A stretch of 64,000 nucleotides of DNA from Lepiota brunneoincarnata (Eukaryota; Basidiomycota; Agaricomycetes; Agaricales; Agaricaceae). The notes under the pieces are model-generated. The model searched no databases. It was not told the DNA's origin and worked only from the letters and a program-made list of their open reading frames with translations. Of this stretch, positions 36,249 to 46,938 are shown one piece after another. The stretch spans positions 372,001 to 436,000 of the forward strand of contig JAEBUN010000009.1 in NCBI GenBank assembly GCA_023014365.1. The letters run 5' to 3'. Position 1 is the first letter of the stretch; each line of letters begins with the position of its first letter. Position numbers and translations under genes: made by a program.

Positions 36249-38234
36249 TCACAAACCGAACCGCGCTAGCCTTGCCTTTCTAATCTCGTCTAAACTCGGA
36301 GGCATACCTGGCTCCTCAGAGGCAGGGCTATTCGTGCCCTCCGGGAGACCAGAATCATCAGAAGCAACTGACTCTGAGCCTGAGTCGTCATCCACTTCCA
36401 TGATATCATCATGCGCACCACCCGTATTACTCGCGCCGGCTGCCATAGCTGTCTTACTATTGGCAGTGCTTCTGGAATCAGCGGAGGCCGAGTTCAAAAT
36501 TGTTGGTTGTCTCGGCGCGGGCGGGGGTAACAGCTCTCGATGCTGCCATCCAGAAGGAACATTCTCGAGAGAAGCCTTCAACGCCGCTTGCAATTCCGCG
36601 TCTTCATCATCATAATTACGGTAGTCCCCATCAAGCCTACCCCCAAACCCGCCAAGCGAAATTGGGCTTAGCGTCCGATGACCATCAACGGATACCGAGG
36701 GCTGGTCTGAGCTGGAGGAGTGTGCTTGCGCTTCCTCATAGCGTCGTGCCATAGCTTCGCTTTCAGCAATGGCCTCTCGTAGTTGTTCCTCCTGTTCCTC
36801 CTCTCGCCTCCTCCTATCCGCTTGCCGCGCTTCTTGTGCAGCCTGTTCCTCAGGCGTAAAGCCGCTTCCTGACCACAGCTCCCTCTGCGCAAACTCTTGC
36901 TGGTCCCGCATCCGCTGCAATAATACTCGGTTTCGTTCCATGCTCGCTGCTACAGGATCTAAGTCTGCATGCCCAGGTATAACTAGTCGCGATGAGGAAT
37001 TGCTGCTGGAGGCCGTTGAAGCGGGTCCACTTGGTACACTAGGGTGCGTTTGTGAGGTGACAAGAGGTGGGGGTGTAGTAGGGGCCTCCGATATGCCAGA
37101 ATTCAACAGATGTGAGCCGTAGCCCTCTTGGCTGGCTAGCGAAGCCTGGAGAGCTATCTGCAGTTCGTAGTCATCATCCTCGATGCTTTCGAGATCTTCC
37201 ACGGGATGTGAGGTGCTCGCCCTCTCTGTGGCTGTACTTGAAGGCCCAGCGGCAACAGGGTTGTGTCTAGTAGCATCATGAACGCCCGCACGACCCGCAG
37301 AGGTAGGTTCCGGCAGCGTTGAAGCGACTTCGTCTGCTTCTGTTCGCGGGAGTGCAAGCGGCGCCGAAGAGTCGGCCTGCATTACTGCAAAGACGGAATA
37401 GCCTAAGGTAGCATATATCAGAACCATAACCCGGGAAAAAACTAGCATTTTTCAAAACCTTCTGCTTCTGCTTGCTGCAAAACCATATTGAGATATAGCT
37501 TCCCAACCCACTCAGGCGCCTGAAGGAACGAGTTAAGATTAAACCAGTGGCCCCCACCCAAGTCCTCGTCGATATTGGGCAAAGCAGGGCCAAACCGGCG
37601 CAGGGTGAACCAATGTTGTTCTAAATGGAGAATGAAGGCCAACTGAGTGCTGTAGTCCAGGTTCAATCGAGCGCCTGTCGAGTCATTGAGCAAATGCGTA
37701 CTGGGGGTGATCTTGATAAGGGCGCATAGCACTACTGCGCCATCTCACTAAACTAGTAGATGGATAACTGAGCGGCAGGATTCGACAATACGGGAGATCT
37801 TACTTGAGCCCCAGGACTTGCAGTGCTTTTTCCAACACCTGCACGGAGAAGAAACCTAAAGTGAATTGGCATAAGGAAGCTACAGGTTGTGCAAATACAA
37901 CTCACCTGTGTCATCCATGTTTTTACTACCGCCTCTGTGACTCTCAGTATTATATTCTTCTTCCAACACATCCAGATTTCGGGCAATCTCCGAGAGATCG
38001 GGTGCGGTGAACTAGAAAATACATCGTCAAGCGATAACTGTATGGTGTAAGCATTTGCATACGTAGGGTCCCTCTGTTCGTCGCAGAGAGAGTCCATCAG
38101 AACCGAGGAATGCTACGCCGCAGAAGAAGAGACGCACGGAGTAGAGAATTCAGTGCATATTGAGCACATAGCATGGATCCAGCTTGTTGTTTCTCGTGGT
38201 AAATAAGGGAAACAAGACTTTCGAGCTCGGCCAT
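36249..38234 (-). CDS. Ataxin-3-like Josephin deubiquitinase with two UIMs
   Basis: The start at 38234 gives MAELESLVSLIYHEKQQAGS followed by MLCAQYALNSLL, holding the catalytic Cys (residue 23). An 11-nt micro-exon (38073-38063) adds QGPY, leading to FTAPDLSEIARNLDVLEEEY, then NMDDTGFFSVQVLEKALQVL, TQLAFILHLEQHWFTLRRFG (catalytic His), HWFNLNSFLQAPEWVG and the final GYSVFAVMQ of the Josephin fold. Two ubiquitin-interacting motifs follow: YELQIALQASL near 37.18 kb and AELQAALKASL near 36.61 kb, with an Arg/Glu-rich helix between them (RRREEEQEEQLREAIAESEA). The stop is at 36249 (RLARFGL). There is no polyglutamine tract. The usual His after CAQ is Tyr. An apparent frame problem near 37.67 kb is resolved by an intron with donor GTACGC and acceptor CTACAG. 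It trims ubiquitin chains in protein quality control. Confidence 0.92.
38063..38073 (-). other. 11-nt micro-exon of the ataxin-3-like gene
   Basis: AGGGACCCTAC is flanked by acceptor GAACAG and donor GTATGC. It joins exon 1 (38234-38138, ending CTC C) to exon 3 (from 38011), giving LLQGPYFTAPDL in frame. Without it the Josephin domain is out of frame. Confidence 0.75.
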
Positions 38235-38494
38235 TACGTGGAGTGACTAGCAACTAATGGAAGATAGGATGGTGTGGTGTCTGCAGAAGCGCTAATTAGC
38301 GAGACGCGTACGCGTAACATGGCCGCACGTGGCCATCTTTATCACTCTCATCATTCTCCCACCCCGAGGTTCAACCTGCCGTGCCGATGAGAAGAATGAA
38401 ATGGGAAATGGGGAAAAAATATGCCACCACGCCTCGTGCGATGTAGCAAAGGTCCTTCCAGAAGCTCACCCCTGGGATAAGATTGACCTTCACT

Positions 38495-38506
38495 CACTAT
38501 ATATCT
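38495..38506 (+). promoter_or_regulatory. TATA-like element upstream of the rhamnosidase gene
   Basis: CACTATATATCT lies about 40 bp upstream of the ATG at 38540, a normal place for a TATA box in a secreted-enzyme gene with a strong promoter. This is inferred from sequence and spacing only. Confidence 0.35.
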
Positions 38507-38539
38507 CCACCCCCATCCCAGACAGCGAGCTAGTCCGTT

Positions 38540-41016
38540 ATGCACAGGTGCCTCAGTTGCATACTCGGACTTCTTGCAGTTGTTTCACTTCTGTTCTGGC
38601 CTAGCACCGTGTGGTCCCCTGGGACAAATTCAACTTCGCCCCTGCGACTAGAGTCAGTCGTCCAAAGAGCATTCACTTCGTCCAGGGAGATGTCCAAAAT
38701 GCAAACCAACTTGTTAAATCTTCTACGAACGATGAGTGTGGTCACCCTCTCTGGGAACGGCTCGTTTGTTGTCTTGGACTTTGGTCAAGAGGTGCGACTG
38801 CAGAGGTAGGAATGAAGCCACCTGTGATCTCATCGCAGAATGTATAGGTCGGAGGACGTATTTTCTTGACGATAGTCCATGCCAGGCCGGATTCGACACT
38901 CTCACTGTCTTTCAGCGAGTCACCGCAGTTCATTAACCTTGAGCTTTCAGATGATTCTTGTCGATCCGTCGCTTCTATGGATAGCGACGGCGTGCAATCT
39001 CTCCCAATCCCGCTGCGACGAGGAAGGTTTATGCAAACAATCGGGGAACAGCGGGGTGGCTTTCGCTATATGACAATAGTTACCAATTCCCCCGCTCCTG
39101 TTAGCATTGCGGATGTCGGCGTTAGAAATACGTTCATGCCGCACTGGGATGACCTCAGAGCATATACAGGCTATTTCTCAACCCGAGACTCAGACTTCCT
39201 CACGAGATTGTGGTATGCGGGTGCTTACACAGTTCAGACGAACACCATCGACCCCCACCAAGCCCGACAATTCCCATGTCCGGAGCCAAAAGGTGAGCAC
39301 AGTTGGTTCTTGGTGATTCTGACCGCTTATCAGGGATAGGATGGGCAAATAACGCGACGGGGGTCCCTGTCAATGGGCCTATACTCGTCGATGGGGTGAA
39401 GAGAGATCGGTATGCGTGTGTGCTACGAATTCGACCTATACGGTTATTAACAGTTATCACAGAACAGTTTGGCCAGGTGGGCGGATCGTCGTGACTGCAG
39501 CTAGACAGCTAACACAACTCCCTTCAGGTGATCTGGGGATCTCTACCCATACAGAACACGTGGCGCTGAATGACATCCTCCCAAGTAAAAACGCCATTTT
39601 CGTCATGTTCTCAACACAGGACCCTGTTACAGGTTCACTGCAATATTCTGGGCCTCCCATCAACGCTCAAGGCAGCGATGCCTATATAGCCTGGTCCCTC
39701 ATCGGCACATATAATGTATATCTCTACACTGGCGACCTTGACTTCGTCAGAACTGTGTGGGCAAACTATACGAAAGCGCTCGCTTTTTTGGAAGGCCAAG
39801 TAGACGAGACAGGTCTAATGAATGTACCTCTAGAATTTTCAAATGACTGGGGAAGAGACGGAGGACGGGGGCACAATTCTGCCGCTAACGTGCTCCTCTA
39901 CCGTGTCAGTCCTAAGTCAGACGCTCGGGTTCGGGTTCCCCTCTCACGTCGAATACACAGGCACTCGTCGCGGGCTCCGGACTGGCAAGTCATCTTGGAG
40001 ATCCTAGACTCTCCAAAGCGTATGCCTCCAATGCTACTGCACTGAAAGAAACAATCAATCAGATACTATGGGACGAACCTGCCGGTATGTATTGTGATAA
40101 CGAGACAACAACGCTCCACCCGCAGGACGGAAATGCTCTGGCTGTCTTGTTTAATGTGACCAAATCAAAGGAGCAGGACAAGGCGATCAGCAAAGGCTTA
40201 ACTCAGTCTTGGACTGGTCCTATCAGCCCCGAATTGAATGACACGGTCATCCCTTTCGTTGGAGGTTTCGAGGTATGCACTACTTAATCTCAGTCATGTT
40301 CGATCCTGAGAGCTCCACAGCTGCGAGCACATCTCCTTGCGGGAGAGGGAGAGAGAGCTCTTGATTTGATGCACAAAGGTGAGAGTGACTGGTGGTATCA
40401 AGTAGGCCGGGAACCGTGCTTATAACCCGCCCTGTTTATATGCAGAGGTGAATCGCATAGTTTCTGCGGGCAGAGTGCTCCAAACTAATGTGAAACAGTG
40501 GGGTTATATGCTTACCACCAACCTTTCCGTCCAATCTACACTTCTTGAGGGGTTCACTGCGAACGGATCGCTTGCGTTTGTCATATCAAATTCTGCAGCA
40601 GTTCCGGTATTCATTCTCTTCGTGTGTAGGTATCGTGGCGCAGGTGGATACAACTTTGACCAGTCCGACATTAGCCACAGCCATGGCTGGGCGACGGGAC
40701 CAACCTCGGCGTTAACTTTCCACGTACTTGGAATAACGCTTACGTCCCCCCTTGGGCGTACATGGAGCATAGCCCCTGTTTTGAGCGGTCTTTCTTCCGC
40801 CGAAGGCGGCTTCGAGACCGGTCTCGGGTGGTTTGGTGTGAAGTGGAGTGTGAACAAAAATCGCTTTACTATCGAGATATCAACGCCACAGAAGACTTCC
40901 GGGGTTGTAGTGTTGCCTGGTGTGGGACGAATTCAAGCCGACGGGAATTTGTAGAGGAGGGTGGAGATATGGAGTTAGATGGTGGCCACCATGTCTTGAT
41001 GAGGAATCTTTCTTGA
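38540..41016 (+). CDS. Secreted alpha-L-rhamnosidase-like (GH78-type six-hairpin) glycosidase, upstream copy with frame disturbances
   Basis: The start at 38540 encodes a signal peptide (MHRCLSCILGLLAVVSLLFW). Downstream blocks match bacterial/fungal six-hairpin glycosidases of the rhamnosidase type: GRIFLTIVHARPDSTLSLSF, GFRYMTIVTNSPAPVSIADV, YFSTRDSDFLTRLWYAGAYT, AYIAWSLIGTYNVYLYTGDL, EFSNDWGRDGG, HGWATGPTSALTFHVLG and SAEGGFETGLGWFGVKWSV. Ten or so introns include one pair separated by a 2-nt micro-exon. Between about 38608 and 38737 the conserved reading (VPWDKFNFAPATRV, KSIHFVQGDVQNANQLV) lies in a different frame from both flanks, as if -1 and +1 changes compensate. The frame stops at 40954, while a conserved-looking tail (GGHHVLMRNLS) continues in another frame to 41016. 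The gene may be functional with an altered segment, or decaying. Confidence 0.75.
40446..40447 (+). other. 2-nt micro-exon AG of the rhamnosidase-like gene
   Basis: Intron 40379-40445 (donor GTGAGA, acceptor ATGCAG) is followed by AG and then by intron 40448-40498 (donor GTGAAT, acceptor AAACAG). Joining all parts gives HKEWGYML, the expected continuity before the last helical repeats. The second intron is open in this copy, so retention would add 17 residues. The equivalent intron of the downstream copy contains a stop, which supports removal. Confidence 0.6.
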
Positions 41017-41339
41017 CCCGGCGGGGGAATGAAATTTCTGACCGCCATGGATTGAATTGCAACCCCGCTTTCTAATTCGTAAAGATGTAGTTCGAATTCA
41101 TTTGGTGAAGTCATTGCTTACTGATGGTCTGCAGCCGTATTTGCGGAAGAGCACAAGTTTGGGTGCGACCTTTCACACACATTCACCACTCAATTGCTCA
41201 ATTTCTTTCGTTTATGTTCCTTTCGACGTGTAGAAGCTGCCAGAAAGGCTTCGCCTAACGCTCGTGTCCCACTGTCCTTTTTAAATTAAAACATCTTTAA
41301 AATGTTCGCTCATGCGATACAGTGAGGTATAGTCAGCAG

Positions 41340-43398
41340 TCTTCTGGAAGTCCCACGTGGGGTGTGGGTCCCTTCGAGCCCCGAAAGCAGGACGAGTCGC
41401 CCAAGGAGAATTCATTTAATACAGGGCAATGTGCAGAATACAAGAAGTCTCGTCAACTCGCCAACGGGAATGGCTACTTTATCCGGAAATAGTGCCTTCG
41501 TCGTGTTGGATTCTGGTCGAGAGGCAGTTTAATGATGGCAGGCAAAGGTGGTCGGGTCGTTGGCCTTCCTTTAGGTCATCGGTCGTGTCTTTTTGACAGT
41601 TGTTCAATCAAGGTCGGGATCACGGCTGTCCTTGTCTTTCACCGAGTCCGCTGAATTTATCAGGTCCAATCAACTCGGACGACTCATGCCACGCTGTGTT
41701 CACGATGGATGGTGATGGAGTTCAATCCCTTCCCGCTCCGCTTCAGCAGGGTAGATCCATGCAGACCATTGGACAGCAACACGGTGGCTTCCGCTTCATG
41801 ACAATTGTCACCAGTTCTGATGCACCTGTCAGTATCGCAGACATTGGTGTTCGGAATACCTTCATGCCCCATTGGAGGGACCTGCGGGCATGCACAGTTT
41901 AAACAAATACGATTGACTCGCACCAAGCCCGACAGCAACCTTGTCCGAGGCCACATGGTATGTACTAAGTGTCCAGATCGCGAAGATAACTAACGTTGAT
42001 AGGTTGGGTAGACAATGCAAGTGGAGGAACCGTCGAAAGGCCTATCCTGGTCGATGGAGCGGAATGTGATCGGTGCGTAGTCCCCGTTTCCCAAGGCTTT
42101 GATAGAATAACGAGATTTCTTCAGAAACATCTAGCCAGGTTCGTGGCACTGTTCGGTTGCATGTAGCTAGGGTATGATGAGCTTTACTAGGCGATATGGG
42201 AACCTCAACCCACACGGAGTTGATCGCGCTGAACGATCTTTTGCTAAGCAAGAACTCTCTACTCGCCATGTTCTCCACGCAGGACCCTGCGACAGGCTCG
42301 CTGCAATATTCTAGATTTTGTCAAGACCGTGTGGGCTAATCTCACATTTTCAGGGAGCCAGGTCAATGAGACTGGACTGGTGAGTGTTCCACGAGCCTTT
42401 TCCAATGATTGGGGTCGCGATGGAGGAGAGAACCGCAACTTCGCAGCCAATGTGTTGCTTTATCGTGTAGGTCTCCCATTTGCGGGCGGTTTGGGGTATA
42501 CTCTGATCACACAGTGCAGGCTCTCGTGACCGCATCAGAGTTGGCTAGCGAGCTCGGATAAGCAAGGGCCTAACCTAATTCTGGACGGATATAGGTCCAT
42601 TGAATCCCGAGCTCAACAATATGATTATTCCTTTTGTGGGTGGTTTCGAGGTAGGGTCGCCTTCGAGTGGAGTGAGCAATTCTAATCTCATTCGAACAAA
42701 GGTGCAAGCCCATTTCGTCGCTAGAGAAGATGAGAGGGCGCTTGACCTGCTTCACAGAGGTGGGTGTATACTATTTCTAGGAAGCTGTGGCCACATGCTC
42801 ACTAGAAGTTGTTCATATTTGCAGAGGTGAGCGGACTTCGCGCCTCGAGGAAGTTCGACTAATTTGCATGCTAGTGGAGATACATGTCGTATACCAGAGT
42901 CAACTTGTCCGTTCAATCCATGTTACTAGAAGGGTTTAGGGCCAATGGCTCGCTAGGGTAAGTTGGTGTTCGAGTGATTTTCTCTTTGGCTGAATGATCT
43001 CTTTGAGCTCTCGATCAGCTGCGGGCTACAACTTCGACCATTCGTACACGAGCCGCATCACGGCTGGGCTACGGGTCCAACACCAGCGCTGATGGTCCAC
43101 GTCCCGGATTTTGGTCTTGCCTCACCCCAGGGACGAACGTGGAAAACAATGCCTGTTTTGAGCGGGTTGCAATCCGCTGAAGGTGGCTTCGAGACGGGTC
43201 TTAGTTGGTTTGGGGTGAAGTGGAGTATCAAGAGGGGTGTCTTGACGGTCAGGACCTCGACTCTGAGGGGAACGTCTGGGATAGCTACGTTGCCTGGATC
43301 TGGGCAGATGGCGGTGGACGGGGGTACGAGGGTTGGGGTGAGGTTTGAGCTGACGGGAGGAGATCACGTATTGACTCGCTGTAGTCGATTGCATTGCT
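41340..43398 (+). pseudogene. Tandem duplicate of the rhamnosidase-like gene, degraded
   Basis: Collinear with the upstream copy, with matching blocks SRPRRIHLIQGNVQNTRSLV, SAFVVLDSGRE, GFRFMTIVTSSDAPVSIADI, GTSTHTELIALNDLLLSK, FSNDWGRDGGENRNFAANVL, PELNNMIIPFVGGFEV and SAEGGFETGLSWFGVKWSI. Decay is clear. A Gln codon became TAA just after the segment equivalent to YTVQ. The block corresponding to YFSTRDSDF...WYAGAY is deleted, as are the AYIAWSLIG...TGDL block near 42310 and about 190 nt after ASELG near 42555. The start region has no signal peptide, and further frame changes occur near 43080. The 2-nt micro-exon (42825-42826) is still recognisable. A functional enzyme cannot be made. Confidence 0.88.
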
Positions 43399-43489
43399 GA
43401 TGAATGGATTGTCACGTGAGTGTGGCCAACCTGAGGTCATTGCACTCGTGTGCCTATGTACTTGCCTTGTCTCCTCTCTCATCTCTGCA

Positions 43490-44599
43490 ATGGTTTTTTG
43501 GAGTCATGGCTACCACTCACCACTTCTGCTTGCATTCTGCTTACTTTTTCTGACAAGCGGTACTCTTGCGGACGAAAAAGCAGGGTTCGACTGTCATGTC
43601 TCTGTCTCCGGCACAGAATTTGACTTGACTCGGCTTGCGGGAGTGCAGGTCGTCAATCGGACAAGGGATTCGCCACCAACAAAGATGGTCGATTCATTAC
43701 GTTTCAATCTTTGTGCAGATCTCGAGCCGCTGGACGGTGTTTCAGACCAAGACCAGGTGGGCGGACATTCGCAGTCGTGATGAGGCACACAGGCTCAACG
43801 ACCAACGGATGTAGTGTGTCAGTGGTACTCGTGCTTGCCTCACGAGCGTGAACCAAAAGTCAGGAGAGCCTGACCGCGTAATTTCCGTTATTGCTCTTGC
43901 CCAAGGGTCGTCAATGCCTAGCGAGACGGCTAGTCTGTCTGGTTGGTCTCTTTCTAAAATAACGTGAGATATATGCGTTGAAGACGTGTTCGACACAGAT
44001 GAACAATATGTTTCTATCTACTTCAAGGGCCTTGAATATCCTCCCGATGCCTCCGATTCAGTCCCTCTCGCGCAATCGCTCAACGTAACGATTCGCTGTG
44101 ATCCCAATACACTCTCTGATCCCAAATTTGTCTCTTACAATGGTTCGTTATTGAACCTTGAGTGGTCCGCGCCTGCAGGATGTCCCACCAAGCGCGACTC
44201 CGAACCACCCAAGGATGACAAGGGTGGCGATAATAATGATGGTTCGAAGGATGAGAGTGTCGGCAGTGGGGTTGGGTGGTTCTTCTTAGTGTGAGTTCTG
44301 CCCCGTTTCCCCAAGTTCATGGCTCAATCTCGTTCTTTTGCCCATACCTAGAATATTGTTGGCGTTCGCTGCATACTTTGGTTTGGGGGCTTACTACAAC
44401 TATACAACATACGGTGCAAGAGGCATGGACCTCATACCGTGGGTCAACGACTATTCTCATCCAGTGACATCACTAAATTTTTTCTAGGCATCGAGATTTC
44501 TGGCAGGAGGTTCCTTATATGCTTAGGGATGTCATTTCTCATCTCTGTTCTTCGGCTCATCCACGGAGGCCGTCCCGGGGTGGTTACATTGCCGTTTAG
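43490..44599 (+). CDS. ATG27: Autophagy-related protein 27 (type I membrane protein, MRH-like lumenal domain)
   Basis: The start at 43490 gives a signal peptide (MVFWSHGYHSPLLLAFCLLF). The lumenal domain begins FDCHVSVSGTEFDLTRLAGV and NRTRDSPPTKMVDSLRFNLC, typical of Atg27, with conserved cysteines continuing over two introns (ACLTSVNQKSGEPDRVISVI, QYVSIYFKGLEYPP, LNLEWSAPAGCPTK). An Asp/Gly/Ser-rich linker precedes one membrane span (GVGWFFLVILLAFAAYFGLG). The cytosolic tail YYNYTTYGARGMDLIPHRDF ends at TAG 44597-44599. Four introns keep frame. Atg27 cycles between Golgi, endosomes and vacuole, and supports Atg9 vesicle traffic and autophagosome formation. The tail carries the family's YxxF-like sorting context. 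Confidence 0.88.
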
Positions 44600-44937
44600 A
44601 CATCGCTGCGCGCTCAAGACTTGGACTTGTCTCTTTCGGATTTCCAACGTGAAGCGCAGATAAAGGATACCCTTTGCTGCTAGTTAGATTATATGGTAGC
44701 TTTGTAGATAATAATTAATGCTTAGCCACAGTGCTTTGTGCATTTCGATATTGTTCCCGGAGCTACCTACATAGCGATGGAGTCATCCATCTTCGGGACC
44801 GTGACGGTGTTACATACGTTCCTGGCAAAGCACAAGGCGCCAAAGACAACATATTTATGGCACAACGCGTAGAGAAGAATCCACACCTCGCTCCCACAGC
44901 ATTCTTCCATCTACACCGCAGACATCATTGGATCCCA
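44600..44937. other. Short intergenic stretch
   Basis: It separates ATG27 from the RNase H1 N-domain gene. An open frame from 44731 runs into the next gene in frame, so a longer N-terminus for that gene cannot be excluded, but no conserved residues were seen. Confidence 0.4.
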
Positions 44938-46616
44938 ATGGCGAAAAGATACTATGTTGTTACAGCAGGGGCACAAGTTGGCGTGTTTTACGACCACTGG
45001 TTCGTTATGGATCCGTGTTACCTCCCTTGCTGCAGTTGCTTACCCTGCGTGTTTTTCCAGGACAAATATCGCGCCCCTTGTGAAAAATAAACGAGATTCT
45101 GTTTGGCAGGGCGCATCCTCTAGAGAAGAAGCGGAGGAAATGTTTGAACAAGCCAGGCTCAAAGGATATGTTCGAGTCGTCAACGACGGGTCGCCCACCT
45201 CATCCGGGTCCCCGAGCTCTATGCGTAGATCGTCAAGCAATTCTACTCCAACCATTGGCCATTCGCAGCATTCAGGTCATGCCGCAGCCTCCAGGATTAC
45301 AGGGTCCCAGCTTCGAGGACACGTGTCAGGCAATGGGTCGCATTATGTCCCTGCTCATTTCAGCCCTAGGGATATGAGTAGGGTATCTGCCTGCGCGAGC
45401 ATTGTTTCAAGATCCCTCTCTGAACCAAGCCAAGCATACAACACTGTGAGCGGATACGTCTCCGATGCCCCCGGCGGACGGGTGGAAGACTCGTCCTGCC
45501 AGAATGATATTAACCAGATTCGCGCCACGGTTGATTCTCCGCCGTGGCTGGCATGCTACCCTGACGAAGAAGATGAAGCATTCTTAACTCCTCCGTTAAG
45601 CCCTATTATCTCTCCTGTGATATCGTCGAGGTTGCTCGGACCGAGCAAGTCCTGAGCCAGTCTCGACGTTTTCTGCCTGTCTTTCCTTTGCGGATACTGT
45701 ACCAGGAGTGTCGGCTTCGGATGGGGGAAGCGACCAGATTGGCTTCCGTTCTCCGAAGCCGATGAAACAGTCCGCATCCTTTTCATTCGGCCCCCAATCT
45801 CGTGAAGGTGGTGACGACATTAGGATTAATGGTACTCGGGGAAATGCTAACGAGCAGCAAGGACGACGCAATTGGACGACGACTACCTTACCGAGGAATT
45901 CGGATCGTATTGGCTCGGGCCAGCTGCAGGTGCAGGAAGTCATCGACCCCATTATTGACCTTGTCACAAAGGTGGATAGACTAGCGCGGGACCTCCGCAT
46001 CCATCTTTCTTCTCCTTCCACCCAATCAGATGCTAGTCTGTTACATGACGAGGGTCAGGGTCGTGTCTGGAGCTCCAAGCGACTTCCTGTAAATGTTTCC
46101 GCTGGTGACGGATATACCATGCCTGGCCACACTTCTAGGGAACAGACGCAGTCGAATAACGCGACGAGTCCCGGAAATATCCACCTTCATTCTCTCTTAT
46201 TTGGCAACGGTCGTATGTTTTGTGCATTGCTTACAGAATATTTGCTCATAAATGCTCCAGGCAGCCCGTCTTCTCCAGCTTCACAGGCCTCTCCCTGCAA
46301 ACATTGCAATGGAACAGGATATAACGTCGAAGAAGTCTCCATTTTAGAAAGGACTGGACTGATGCAACCAAGCCTCACGCCCTATCATCCACATAGCTCA
46401 TCCCAGGATCCTCGTTCACCATTTACCGGTTCTAGGAAGCTAAGTGCTCCTGTGAGGTTAGCCCTAGTCTCTCTTCCCTTTCATTTACCATCAGCCCTTA
46501 CCCTCGATACTCATAGTCCAACGAGCTTTGGTCGCCCTTCTCCCGTGGTCAAACCGGAGGCGATTGGCAGTACGAGGCCTAGTCCCTTGCTTGTCTCTCC
46601 GACGAAAACAACCTGA
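44938..46616 (+). CDS. Protein with RNase H1 N-terminal hybrid-binding domain, no RNase H catalytic domain
   Basis: The start at 44938 gives MAKRYYVVTAGAQVGVFYDH, then after an intron (donor GTTCGT, acceptor TTTCCAG) NIAPLVKNKRDSVWQGASSR and EEAEEMFEQARLKGYVRVV. This is the small nucleic-acid-hybrid-binding fold found at the N-terminus of eukaryotic RNase H1. The remainder is Ser/Pro-rich and apparently disordered, with one helix-prone part (VQEVIDPIIDLVTKVDRLAR) and a late CKHCNGTGYN (CxxCxGxG-like) motif after a further intron. The frame stops at TGA 45653-45655. Skipping one base continues it in the frame ending at 46616; a 121-nt intron from the CCT|GTGATA donor (45621) is an alternative. 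No catalytic DEDD residues are present. Function is unknown; RNA-DNA hybrid or dsRNA binding is inferred. Confidence 0.65.
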
Positions 46617-46938
46617 CGAAGTTCTTTGGCACATATATCTAAGCTTCTAGCTTCCTTCAACCCATGATTTCCACATTGCGGATTTTCCTCTCTCCCTCCT
46701 TGCCTTTGTTTGCCGTAAATATGGATGTGGTAATAGTTTTAATGATATGTATAGTACTTGCCAATAGAGAGTGACTGATTTTGGTATTGTTATTCATGAG
46801 TTTGTGACAGGTGATCGCGGCAAGCGCGACTGGGCGAGATCACAATACCACACCAATATCACAGAATGATCCCGACTGCCAACGACCTTCGCCACTCCAT
46901 CTCATTGTTTGCGCTATACGAAGACCACCAGAGGACCA
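46617..46938. other. Promoter interval upstream of DUO1
   Basis: 320 bp between the stop at 46616 and the ATG at 46939, on the same strand. No open frame or clear element was recognised. Confidence 0.4.

Noticed and set aside
37640..37700. Stop-adjacent +1 frame break in the ataxin-3-like gene (AFAQ then TGA)
   Set aside because: An intron with donor GTACGC and acceptor CTACAG joins QDHPH to TQLAFIL exactly, so no shift is needed. This shows that such cases must be tested for introns first.
38329..38604. Alternative first exon of the rhamnosidase gene joined by a 57-nt intron ending CCTAG
   Set aside because: That intron would contain a near-perfect signal peptide (MHRCLSCILGLLAVVSLLFW), and the alternative exon has no ATG in frame. 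The signal-peptide start is preferred.
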